Below are positions 22,668-29,885 of a stretch of DNA of 36,473 nt, piece after piece. The DNA is taken from assembly GCF_040605455.1 (NCBI RefSeq), contig NZ_JBEXCV010000092.1, positions 1 to 36,473 of the forward strand, in the 5' to 3' direction. Origin of the DNA: Embleya sp040605455 (lineage in GTDB: Bacteria; Actinomycetota; Actinomycetes; Streptomycetales; Streptomycetaceae). Numbering within the stretch: the stretch's first letter is position 1; the number at the start of each line of letters is the position of its first letter. The notes beneath the pieces were generated by a model that was given only the letters and a program-made list of their open reading frames with translations, was not told where the DNA came from and did not search any database. A program made the translations under genes and the position numbers.

Positions 22668-23222
22668 ATGGTCATGGCCCAACCGCAGCGATACCTCTAC
22701 CGCGATCACCCGGCCGAGTCGGCGGCGGATCGTCGGACGCTGACCGTCCCGGTGCACAACACCGGTGGCCGGGAGATCCGGGTCGGTTCGCACTTCCACT
22801 TCTTCGAGGTCGACCCGATGCTCGCATTCGACCGGGCGGCGACCGTCGGCATGCGGCCGAACATCGCGGCGGGTACCTCGATCCGGTTCGAGCCGGGCGG
22901 CACCCGGCAGGTGGAACTGCGCCCGTTCGCGGGCTCGGGACGCCTGGTCGGCTGCACCGACCTGCCGCACGGCGGCGCCTGCGCACAGCCGGCCCGGCTG
23001 GGGGCGACGCTACGCGCGATCGAACACGGTCTCCGGGAGGCGCATGCCGCGCGAGCCGGACGGATCGACTCCGACGCACCCGAGCCCGCCGCCGGCGCCG
23101 CGCAGCCTCCGGCCGGGCGGGCGGGCCGACCCGCCGGCCGCCCGATTCGGAACAAGCCGGGTACGAGGCCACCGACCAAGCCCGGGTCCGCGCCGGGCGC
23201 CGCGGGAAAGGGCCCGCGCTGA
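22668..23222 (+). CDS. Orphan urease beta-subunit-like protein
   Basis: 184 aa. Residues ~8-95 match urease beta (UreB): V-H-N-T-G-G-R-E-I, RVGSHFHFFEV, L-A-F-D-R-A-A-T-V-G-M-R, I-A-A-G-T-S-I-R-F-E-P-G and V-E-L-R-P-F-A-G. The normal end (x-V-x-G-F-N-x-L-x-x-G) is replaced by L-V-G-C-T-D-L-P-H-G. Then comes ~90 residues of Pro/Ala/Gly/Arg-rich tail absent from UreB. Urease beta is structural and binds no nickel. No gamma, alpha (UreC) or accessory gene is present here. AGGAG overlaps the stop of the CbiX-like gene, so the two are co-translated. It may be a recruited scaffold or partner of the chelatase homologue; that is inference. Confidence 0.85.
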   Translation: MVMAQPQRYLYRDHPAESAADRRTLTVPVHNTGGREIRVGSHFHFFEVDPMLAFDRAATVGMRPNIAAGTSIRFEPGGTRQVELRPFAGSGRLVGCTDLPHGGACAQPARLGATLRAIEHGLREAHAARAGRIDSDAPEPAAGAAQPPAGRAGRPAGRPIRNKPGTRPPTKPGSAPGAAGKGPR

Positions 23223-23233
23223 CGATGCCTCCC

Positions 23234-23260
23234 GGTGCCGTCGCCGGCCGTCGCGGCACC
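23234..23260 (+). terminator. Hairpin after urease-beta-like gene
   Basis: GGTGCCG (23234-23240) pairs with CGGCACC (23254-23260) around a GC-rich 13-nt loop, 12 nt after the stop codon. It is a terminator candidate between convergent units. No U-tract. Confidence 0.4.
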
Positions 23261-23313
23261 GCTTGACCGCCGCGCCGGCCGTCGACGGCACAGTTGGTCC
23301 GTGGGCTCCGTAA

Positions 23314-23523
23314 TCAGTCCCGGTGCGGGTAGGTCATGCCGATTCCGAGCGTGGACTGCATCGGCAGCAGGCCGGTGCCGATCGTGTCCATCACGGCGGG
23401 CAGGATCAGGTCGGCCAACCGGGCCGCCTCGGCGGCGCCGATGGATTCCCACGGCCCGGCGGCGAGTTCGTCGGTAAGCGCCTCGACGGAGTCGCGGCGG
23501 CGCGACCGGTGCGCCGGACCCGG
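23314..23523 (-). pseudogene. C-terminal remnant of a helical-bundle protein (possibly SCO6745-like)
   Basis: On the minus strand, an open frame begins right after the NUDIX stop codon (TAG at 23526-23524) and runs ~70 codons to a TGA at 23316-23314. The translation includes S-V-E-A-L-T-D-E-L, GPWESIGAAEAARLADLI and T-G-L-L-P-M, with normal actinomycete codon bias, but the only start is an internal ATG deep in the segment. It looks like the 3' end of a gene whose 5' part was deleted. The helices recall the C-terminus of SCO6745-family proteins, remembered only loosely. It could also be a non-coding tail that merely looks coding. Confidence 0.5.
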
Positions 23524-23964
23524 CTACCGGATTCGGTCGAGCCGGTCCAGGAACAGCGCGAGGCCCGCCGCACACTGCGAGTGCAGCGGGATCGGCAGGG
23601 CGTCGGGTGCGAACCATTCCAGTGCGTCGAACTTGTGCGGCTCGCCGATGGCGACCCGTTCCGGATCGACCTCGACCGCGAAGACCACCGCGACCCAGTG
23701 CGATTCGACCGGGTCCCCGCGCAGCACGTTGCGTACCCCGATCGTCTCGATCGACAACGCCTCGGTCGAGTACTCCTCGCGCACCTCGCGGGCCACCGCG
23801 CGCTCGAACGTCTCGCCCCACTCCAACGCACCCGCACCGGTGTCCCACGTGCCGGCCTCGTCCCGGGCCGCCGCCGACCGGCGGGCCAACAACACTCGCC
23901 CGGCCCCGTCGTGGCAGACGAAGACGCAGGACACGGACGGGCCGGTCGGCCGGTTCGTCGCCAT
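23524..23964 (-). CDS. NUDIX hydrolase
   Basis: 146 aa. The Nudix box is present at ~residues 45-65: G-A-L-E-W-G-E then R-E-V-R-E-E with correct spacing, so the metal-binding glutamates are kept. The final conserved glycine is replaced (Y-S-T-E), a mild deviation. It hydrolyses nucleoside diphosphates linked to another moiety; the substrate is unknown. The ATG (23964) overlaps the stop of the HAD gene by 1 nt (TGATG), so they are translationally coupled and may act together in nucleotide or phosphate-ester housekeeping. Confidence 0.93.
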   Translation of the reverse strand: MATNRPTGPSVSCVFVCHDGAGRVLLARRSAAARDEAGTWDTGAGALEWGETFERAVAREVREEYSTEALSIETIGVRNVLRGDPVESHWVAVVFAVEVDPERVAIGEPHKFDALEWFAPDALPIPLHSQCAAGLALFLDRLDRIR

Positions 23965-24668
23965 CAGAAGTGCTCCAGCAGCTCGGGGAACGCGGTCAGC
24001 GTCAGCACCCGCTCGTCGCGCGGGTCCAATTCGCTCTGCTCCAGGACCCAGGTGTGCGCGTTCGGGATGAACACCGCACCCAGCCCCGCGCCGCGCGCGG
24101 GGAGGATGTCCGACTTGGGAGAGTTGCCGATCACCCAGGTCGTCTCCGGCACCAGCCCGTGCGCGCGGGTGAGATCCAGGTAGGCGTCGACGCCCTTCTC
24201 CGGCACGATGTGCACGCTGCGGAAGTGGTGCGCCAGCGCGGACGCGTCGATCTTGCGCTGCTGCTCCTCGGTGTCGCCCTTGGTGAGCAGCATCAGGTCG
24301 TGGCGCGCGCCGAGCGTGGTGAGCGTCTCGACGACGCCGGGCACCAGTTCCACCCGGTTCTCCACGAGCGCGACCGCGAGCTGCTCGATGTGCCGCAGCT
24401 CCGCCTCGGTGGCCGGCCGCGCGTGCAACTGCTCCAGCGCCTCGCTCAGACTGCGCAGGAACATCTTGCTGCCGTAACCGTGCGTGATCGCGTTCGCGGC
24501 CTCGATGTCGTTCAGGATCGCGCGGATCTCGGTCCGGTTCAGCGTCGGGTGGTCGAGCCAGTCGAGCCAGTCGTCGATGACCCGTTCGAACAGGACGTTG
24601 TTCTCCCACAACGTGTCGTCGGCGTCGAAGATCAGGACCTGACGCGAGAGGCCCGTCGGCGTGTGCAT
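23964..24668 (-). CDS. HAD-superfamily hydrolase
   Basis: 234 aa. Motif I is FDADDTLWENN (nucleophile and acid/base Asp), motif II is L-L-T-K-G-D, motif III contributes the Lys of V-P-E-K-G, and motif IV is I-G-N-S-P-K-S-D. An alpha-helical cap lies between motifs I and II. It is a phosphatase or phosphonatase-like enzyme of unknown substrate. No strong Shine-Dalgarno is seen before the ATG. It is followed by the NUDIX gene with a 1-nt overlap and preceded by the SWIM gene 45 nt away on the same strand. Confidence 0.93.
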   Translation of the reverse strand: MHTPTGLSRQVLIFDADDTLWENNVLFERVIDDWLDWLDHPTLNRTEIRAILNDIEAANAITHGYGSKMFLRSLSEALEQLHARPATEAELRHIEQLAVALVENRVELVPGVVETLTTLGARHDLMLLTKGDTEEQQRKIDASALAHHFRSVHIVPEKGVDAYLDLTRAHGLVPETTWVIGNSPKSDILPARGAGLGAVFIPNAHTWVLEQSELDPRDERVLTLTAFPELLEHF

Positions 24669-24713
24669 GGTTCGTTTCGTCTCTGTCTGCTCGGCGACTC
24701 CGGGCCGTTCATC

Positions 24714-25559
24714 CTAGGGCGGGCCGCCGGCCGTGTTCATCGGGTTTTCCGACCGCTCCGGGCGGCGCGCCGATTCGTCGAGCAGCTCGCGGGCGCGGCG
24801 CGCGGCCTCGACGACGAGCGACTCCAGCGTACCCGCCGGGGTCCCGGGCAAAGGCGTGAAGTCCGGCGGCGGGACGGCGTCCGGCACCGGCGGCGGGTCG
24901 GCGGGCAACGGGTCCACCGGGCGGTACGCCTCCCGGGCGGCGACCCCGGCCCCGGGTAGGTCGGCCGGCGACCCGGGCGCCCGGCTGCTCGGGTCCCGCT
25001 CGCGCAGGCCGTCCAGGAACGCCCGCTCGTCCAGCCCGCGCAGCAGCAACAGCACGAACGGGTCCGCGTCCAGCAGCCAGGCCGCCTGATAGCACAGCGC
25101 GGCGGCATGTCGGCAGGGCAACTCCCAGTCCGGGCAGTCGCAATCCGGATCCAGGTCGCCGATGCCCGGCAGCAGCCGCACGTCCGCGTCCTCGGCCGCC
25201 GTCACCAGGTCCTGCGGCATGTCCCGGTCCAAAAGCGCGGCCAGGTGCCCGGACTTGGCGGCCACCTGGTCCAGGAACCGATCCCACTGCGCAGCGGTGA
25301 GCCGTTCGATGCGCACCACCGTCTCGTACTGCGACCCGTCCGCGTCGTACACGGCCGCGGCGATGCGGCCCGGGCCGACGGTGATCGGGCCGACCCGGCC
25401 GGAGCCGGCGTACGCGCGGCCCTTGCGCAGCGGCTCGCCGGAGAGCGCGGCGTCCTCCAGGGCATCGGTCCAGGCGCGGCCCCACCAGGTCCGCCCCCTG
25501 GCGCCGCGCGATGCGTGTGGGGCGAACGCGGGGAAGGCGCGGGCCGATTCCGCGGTCAT
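24714..25559 (-). CDS. SWIM zinc-finger protein
   Basis: 281 aa. The SWIM motif is CDCPDWELPCRH (~residues 141-152: CxC then CxH), predicted to bind zinc and nucleic acid or protein partners. The N-terminus (TWWGRAWTDALE and G-R-A-Y-A-x-S-G-R-V) is typical of the actinobacterial proteins that accompany SNF2 ATPases. The C-terminal third is Pro-rich and probably disordered. The ATG overlaps the SNF2 stop by 4 nt (ATGA), so the two are made together. Known pairs of this kind are thought to act in DNA remodelling or repair, but no precise function is established. Confidence 0.93.
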   Translation of the reverse strand: MTAESARAFPAFAPHASRGARGRTWWGRAWTDALEDAALSGEPLRKGRAYAGSGRVGPITVGPGRIAAAVYDADGSQYETVVRIERLTAAQWDRFLDQVAAKSGHLAALLDRDMPQDLVTAAEDADVRLLPGIGDLDPDCDCPDWELPCRHAAALCYQAAWLLDADPFVLLLLRGLDERAFLDGLRERDPSSRAPGSPADLPGAGVAAREAYRPVDPLPADPPPVPDAVPPPDFTPLPGTPAGTLESLVVEAARRARELLDESARRPERSENPMNTAGGPP

Positions 25560-28354
25560 CGGGCGCTCCTCAGCTCGACCAGGTTCGCGAGTTCGGTGTC
25601 GGAGAGTTCGGTCAGCGCGGCCTCGCCGCCGGTGAGCACCGAGTCGGCCAGCGCGCGTTTGTCGCGCAACATCCCGGCGATCCGGTCCTCGATGGTGCCC
25701 TCGGCGATGAACCGGTGCACCTGGACCGGCCGGGTCTGTCCGATCCGATACGCGCGATCGGTGGCCTGTTCTTCGACGGCCGGGTTCCACCAGCGGTCGT
25801 AGTGCACGACATGGTCGGCACGGGTGAGGTTGAGCCCGGTGCCGGCGGCCTTGAGCGAGAGCAGGAACACCGGTACCGCGCCGTCCTGGAAACGGGCGAC
25901 CAGCGCGTCGCGGCGGGCCGGTGCGGTGCCGCCGTGCAGGAGTTGGTTGCCGATGCCGCGGGCGTCGAGGTGCCTCGCGAGCAGCCGGGCCATGGTGACG
26001 TACTGGGTGAAGACCAGGACCGAGCCGTCCTCGGCGAGGATCGTGTCGAGCAGCTCGTCGAGCAATTCGAGCTTGCCGGAGCGACCGTCGAGGCGGGGCT
26101 CGCTCTCCTTGAGGTATTGCGCCGGGTGGTTGCAGATCTGCTTGAGTCCGGTGAGCAGGCCGACGATGTGCCCGCGCCGGGCCATGCCCTTGCTGTCCCG
26201 CAGCTCGGCCATCGCCTCGCGCACCGCCGCCTCGTACAGGCCGGCCTGCTCGCGGGTGAGCGACACGGGCTGGTCGGTCTCGGTCTTGGCGGGCAGTTCC
26301 GGCGCGATGCCGGGGTCGGACTTGCGTCGGCGGAGCAAAAACGGCGCGATCAGCCGCCCCAGTCGCTCCGCCGTGGGGCCGTCCCGATCGGCCTCGACCG
26401 GCTTGACCCAGCGGCGGCGGAACGCGGCGAGGCCGCCGAGCAGGCCGGGAGTGGTCCAGTCGAGGATCGCCCACAGCTCGGACAACCGGTTCTCCACCGG
26501 CGTGCCCGTGAGCGCGATCCTGGCCTGCGCGGGAATCGTGCGCAGGGCCTTGGCGGTGCCCGAGGTGTGGTTCTTGACGTGCTGCGCCTCGTCCGCGACC
26601 ACCAGACCCCACGGCACGTCGGCCAGCCGGGCGCGGTCCAGGCGCATCGTGCCGTAGGTGGTGAGCACGAAGCCCTCGGCGAGGTCGTCGAGGGTGCGCG
26701 CACCGCCGTGGAAGCGGCGTACCGGGGTGCCCGGTGCGAAGCGCTCGATCTCCCGCTCCCAGTTGCCCAGCAGCGACGCCGGACACACCACCAGGGTGGG
26801 TGCCGGGCCGGCCGGGTCGGCGGCGTCGAGCGACGCGGCCCGACGGTGCAGGTGCAGCGCGATCAGCGTGACGGTCTTGCCCAGGCCCATGTCGTCGGCC
26901 AGGCACCCGCCCAGGCCCAGCGAGGTCATCCGGTCCAGCCAGCGCAGGCCGCGCAGTTGGTAGTCGCGCAGGGTCGCGGCCAGTGCGTCCGGCGCGGCGA
27001 TCGGCTCGCGACCTCCATCCGGATCGGCGAGCCGCTCGCGCAGTTCGTCCAGCCAGGCCGAGGTGCCCACCTCGATCCGCTCGCCCGCCACCTCGATGCC
27101 GCCGGTCAGGGCCGCGGTCAGCGCCTCGATCGGGGTGAGCGGCTTGATCGAGCGGTTGCGGGCCTTGGCGATCAGGGCCGGGTCGACCAGCACCCACCGG
27201 TCGCGCAGTCGCACCGCGGGCCGGTGCGATTCGGCCAGCGCGTCCATCTCGGCGGCGGTCAACGGGTGGTCGCCCAGCGCGAGTTGCCAGTCGAAGCCGA
27301 GCGGGGTGTCGCCGCCGAGGAAGGCGCGCAGGTCGCCGGGCGCCCGGTCGTGCGCGCCGACCACGGCCTTGGCGGTGAGATCGCGCACCAGGTCGCGCGG
27401 CCAGTGCACCTCGACCCCCGCCGCGGCCAGCCGCGCGGTGGCGGCGCCGAGCAGCGCGCCGAGGTCGTCGTCGCCGACCACCACCCGGTCCGGCACGCCG
27501 GCGTTCAGCAGCGGCTCCAGCGCGGGCCACACCCGAGCGGCCCGGCGCAGCGCGAGCAACACGGCCGGCCGGGCTCGTTCGCCGAATCGCGGGTCGGTGC
27601 CGGTCCACAGGGTGTCCGCGTCGATCACCGCGGTCGGATCGTCGAGCGAGTGCACCTGGACGATCGCCCGGAACGGCGCGTGTTCGACGTCGTGCGTCTC
27701 CAGCCGCAGCGAGATTCGTACGCCGGTGTCGATCCCGGCGGCGACCCGATCCGACCACGAGCGCAACTCGGGCAGCCGCTGCGCATCGGTGCCGGCGAAC
27801 GCGGTGGTACTGCCGGCGCGGGGCGCGGGGGCGATGCGAGCTGCTGCGGCGGTGCGCGGCATGGTGTCGGCGACCGCGTCCAGGAAGGCACGGATCAGCG
27901 GCGCCGCCTCCGGGAGCAGTGCGCCGCCCGGGGTCGGCATGGCCCGGGCCTGGCCCGGCATCGCGTCGGCGAGCGCGCGCACCCGCTCCACGTCGGCGGC
28001 GTCCAGCGGTCCGGCCCGCCAGGCGTCGTGGTCGCCGGGGGAGAGCCCGGGCAACATCCGGCCGCGGGCGACCAGTTGCAGCGCGAGCACGGTGGCCGCG
28101 CCCCAGAACGCGGCGGCCGGGTGGGCGTCGGCGGACCGGCGGGCCCGGGAGAGCAGCCGGACCGCGTCGGCGACCGGCACCAGGACGGCGGGATGGGTGT
28201 GCTCGGTGCCGTCGGCGTCGAGCACGGTGATGGTGTCGGTGCCGGTCGGGTGCGGCCAGAAGGCGACGGTGCCGGCGCGGGGCGGGTCGGCCGGCGCGAA
28301 GGTGGCGGCGTGTCGGATCAGTTCGGTCGGGACGTGCGTGGTACCGATGTTCAC
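25556..28354 (-). CDS. SNF2-family DNA translocase/helicase
   Basis: 932 aa. A long N-terminal region ends in the SNF2-associated domain (F-D-W-Q-L-A-L-G, W-V-L-V-D-P, ~residues 340-400). Then come the helicase motifs: I DDMGLGKT (~485), II V-A-D-E-A-Q (~588), III A-L-T-G-T-P-V-E-N, IV L-V-F-T-Q-Y, V A-G-T-G-L-N-L and VI A-T-D-R-A-Y-R-I-G-Q. It uses ATP to move along duplex DNA and remodel protein-DNA complexes. GTG 28354 is chosen because it lies inside the stop of the TetR gene (TAGTG) with GGAG before it. Middle gene of the TetR-SNF2-SWIM unit. Confidence 0.94.
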   Translation of the reverse strand: MNIGTTHVPTELIRHAATFAPADPPRAGTVAFWPHPTGTDTITVLDADGTEHTHPAVLVPVADAVRLLSRARRSADAHPAAAFWGAATVLALQLVARGRMLPGLSPGDHDAWRAGPLDAADVERVRALADAMPGQARAMPTPGGALLPEAAPLIRAFLDAVADTMPRTAAAARIAPAPRAGSTTAFAGTDAQRLPELRSWSDRVAAGIDTGVRISLRLETHDVEHAPFRAIVQVHSLDDPTAVIDADTLWTGTDPRFGERARPAVLLALRRAARVWPALEPLLNAGVPDRVVVGDDDLGALLGAATARLAAAGVEVHWPRDLVRDLTAKAVVGAHDRAPGDLRAFLGGDTPLGFDWQLALGDHPLTAAEMDALAESHRPAVRLRDRWVLVDPALIAKARNRSIKPLTPIEALTAALTGGIEVAGERIEVGTSAWLDELRERLADPDGGREPIAAPDALAATLRDYQLRGLRWLDRMTSLGLGGCLADDMGLGKTVTLIALHLHRRAASLDAADPAGPAPTLVVCPASLLGNWEREIERFAPGTPVRRFHGGARTLDDLAEGFVLTTYGTMRLDRARLADVPWGLVVADEAQHVKNHTSGTAKALRTIPAQARIALTGTPVENRLSELWAILDWTTPGLLGGLAAFRRRWVKPVEADRDGPTAERLGRLIAPFLLRRRKSDPGIAPELPAKTETDQPVSLTREQAGLYEAAVREAMAELRDSKGMARRGHIVGLLTGLKQICNHPAQYLKESEPRLDGRSGKLELLDELLDTILAEDGSVLVFTQYVTMARLLARHLDARGIGNQLLHGGTAPARRDALVARFQDGAVPVFLLSLKAAGTGLNLTRADHVVHYDRWWNPAVEEQATDRAYRIGQTRPVQVHRFIAEGTIEDRIAGMLRDKRALADSVLTGGEAALTELSDTELANLVELRSAR

Positions 28355-29151
28355 TACTCCTGCGTTGCGGGGGGCTCTGCCGCGGCGATCGGTTCTGCGG
28401 GCCGCCGCGAGCGGATCAGGGCCTCGATGCCGTCCAGGACCAGGCGCAGCCCGAACTCGAAACCCGCGTCGGGGGCCTCCTCGTAGGTGCCGGCGGCCCA
28501 GACCCGGGTGAGGGTGGGGAAGTGGGCGGGCTGGATGAGCCGTTCCAGGTAAGGCGTGCTCTCCGCCCACCAGTCCTCGTAGCCCACGCCGCTGCTCACC
28601 GCGTCCCGGTTGACGTCGACGGCGACCTGGGTGACGCCTCGAACGTACGCGTCGACGAGCCCGACGACGTGTGCCATCTCGGTCTCGGTCAGCCCGAGGT
28701 GGGCGACGGTGCGCAGCGTCGACTCGGCCCGGGCGGTGATTCGCGGGCCCATGAGCAGCAGGCCGGGGCCCCACAGTTGCACCACCCACGGATGCCGCTG
28801 GGCGAGCGCGTGGTCGGCGTGCGCGTGCCGCTCCAGCGCGGTGCGCCAGCCGAGTCCGGCCGCGTCGGGCAACTCGTTCTCGCCCAGGACGGTGTCGAAC
28901 ATGACGTGCAGCAGTTCGGCCTTGCCCGGCACGTAGGTGTACAGCGACATGGTGCCGACCCCGAGCCGCTCGGCGACGGCGCGCATGGACAGCGCGCCGA
29001 GCCCGTCGGCATCGGCGATCTCGATCGCCGCGTGCACGATCCGATCCACGGTGAGCCCCTGCTTGGGGCCGCGGGTGGGCTCCTCGCCGGTGCGCCACAA
29101 CAACGCGAGGGTGCGCGCGGGATTCGCGCGCCCACTCTTCTCTCGTGCCAC
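28354..29151 (-). CDS. TetR-family regulator (TetR_C-type ligand domain)
   Basis: 265 aa. Helix-turn-helix at ~residues 35-80: L-T-V-D-R-I-V-H-A-A-I-E-I-A-D, LSMRAVAERLGVGTMSLYTY and V-P-G-K. The C-terminal domain (~100-230) resembles the TetR_C family of drug-efflux repressors. A 30-residue pre-HTH arm is also typical. GTG 29151 is preferred over the in-frame ATG at 29214 because AGAAGG lies ~7 nt upstream and the longer form would run into the operator. Its promoter lies inside the large palindrome at 29172-29284. The stop overlaps the SNF2 start by 1 nt, so it heads the helicase operon. Its original target was probably the decayed transporter on the right. Confidence 0.93.
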   Translation of the reverse strand: MAREKSGRANPARTLALLWRTGEEPTRGPKQGLTVDRIVHAAIEIADADGLGALSMRAVAERLGVGTMSLYTYVPGKAELLHVMFDTVLGENELPDAAGLGWRTALERHAHADHALAQRHPWVVQLWGPGLLLMGPRITARAESTLRTVAHLGLTETEMAHVVGLVDAYVRGVTQVAVDVNRDAVSSGVGYEDWWAESTPYLERLIQPAHFPTLTRVWAAGTYEEAPDAGFEFGLRLVLDGIEALIRSRRPAEPIAAAEPPATQE

Positions 29152-29171
29152 GTGCGTACCTTCTCCCAGAA

Positions 29172-29284
29172 ACTCCGTATCACGTACGGTACGCCATCCG
29201 GAGTTGATCGACAAGCGCCGCGAGCGCGATCGCGGGCACGCTTGTCAAGCAACTCCGTATGGCGTACCGTACATGCTACGGAGC
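29172..29284. promoter_or_regulatory. Inverted-duplicated divergent promoter/operator (113-bp quasi-palindrome)
   Basis: Two 46-bp arms (29172-29217 and 29239-29284) are reverse complements at 40 of 46 positions around a 21-bp centre that itself holds CCGCGA...TCGCGG. Each arm contains a 33-bp operator-like palindrome (29172-29204 and 29252-29284; 29/33 identical in opposite orientation) with CTCCG...CGGAG ends and a GTACGGTAC core. Each arm also carries a promoter: leftward TTGTCG (29214-29209), 17 bp, TACCGT (29191-29186); rightward TTGTCA (29242-29247), 17 bp, TACCGT (29265-29270). The operator covers each -10. The likely binder is the adjacent TetR protein. Confidence 0.85.
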
Positions 29285-29347
29285 AACTCAAAACCGGTCG
29301 ACCGCGCGGGCGGAGCCGGGCACGGGCGATGCGACGGAGGTGGCGGC

Positions 29348-29818
29348 ATGAGTACCGCACTGCGCCAAGCCTTGCCGGACACCTGCTGCTGGTGCTGATC
29401 TGCTGCGGGCTCGCAGTGGGTTGGAAGTGGCACGAGGGGCCCGCGCGGGCGGCGCTCGCCGTCGCCATGTTGCTGCTGCTGCGACTGGCGGTGTTGTGGC
29501 TGGGTATCTACCTGGCCCTGCGGGCCAAGAGGCCCGAATCGGTCGCGATCCTGCAGATCCTGGTCTGGCCGCTGGGCTTTTTTGTCCAACGTGTTCGTCT
29601 CGCCCGACACGATGCCGGATTGGCTCGGCGTGATCGCCGAATGGAACCCGCTGTCCGCGAGCGCGGGCGCCGGCCGCGAATTGTTCGGGAACCCCGGCTG
29701 GGCCGGCGACTCGTGGGTCGCCGACCACTTGATCCTGATGGCCTCCGGCTGGCCGCTCGTGCTGATCGCGATCTTCGCGCCACTGTCGGTGCGGCGCTAT
29801 CGCGGGCTCGGCCGGTAG
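29348..29818 (+). pseudogene. Decayed ABC-2 type permease (DrrB-like)
   Basis: GGAGG lies 7 nt before ATG 29348, which begins M-S-T-A-L-R-Q-A-L but stops after 16 codons. The adjacent frame then reads GLAVGWKWHEGPARAALA and A-K-R-P-E-S-V-A-I-L-Q-I-L-V-W-P-L-G-F. After a T6 run at 29579-29584 the frame changes again and reads NVFVSPDTMPDWLGVIAEWN and A-R-type E-L-F-G-N-P to the stop at 29818. These are the C-terminal parts of daunorubicin-resistance-type (DrrB) permeases. The total is far below the usual ~250 aa, so a deletion removed most N-terminal helices. No ATPase partner (DrrA) is present. It has the rightward copy of the duplicated promoter upstream. Confidence 0.85.
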
Positions 29819-29830
29819 CACCCGGGACGG

Positions 29831-29864
29831 GTCCGGCCGCTCGCGGGACCGCGAGCGGCCGGAC
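29831..29864. terminator. Strong bidirectional hairpin
   Basis: GTCCGGCCGCTCGCGG and CCGCGAGCGGCCGGAC form a perfect 16-bp stem closed by GA (effectively a 15-bp stem with a GGAC tetraloop). It sits between the permease remnant (ends 29818) and the convergent 658-aa gene (ends 29886), 13 and 22 nt from their stops, so it can serve both. Confidence 0.8.
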
Positions 29865-29885
29865 CGCGCGTCCACGCACTCGCGA

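Noticed and set aside
22668..23222. Part of a urease operon
   Set aside because: No gamma, alpha or accessory urease gene lies on either side within the window.
25511..28486. 991-codon plus-strand frame opposite the SNF2 gene
   Set aside because: Antisense shadow; the minus strand carries clear helicase motifs.
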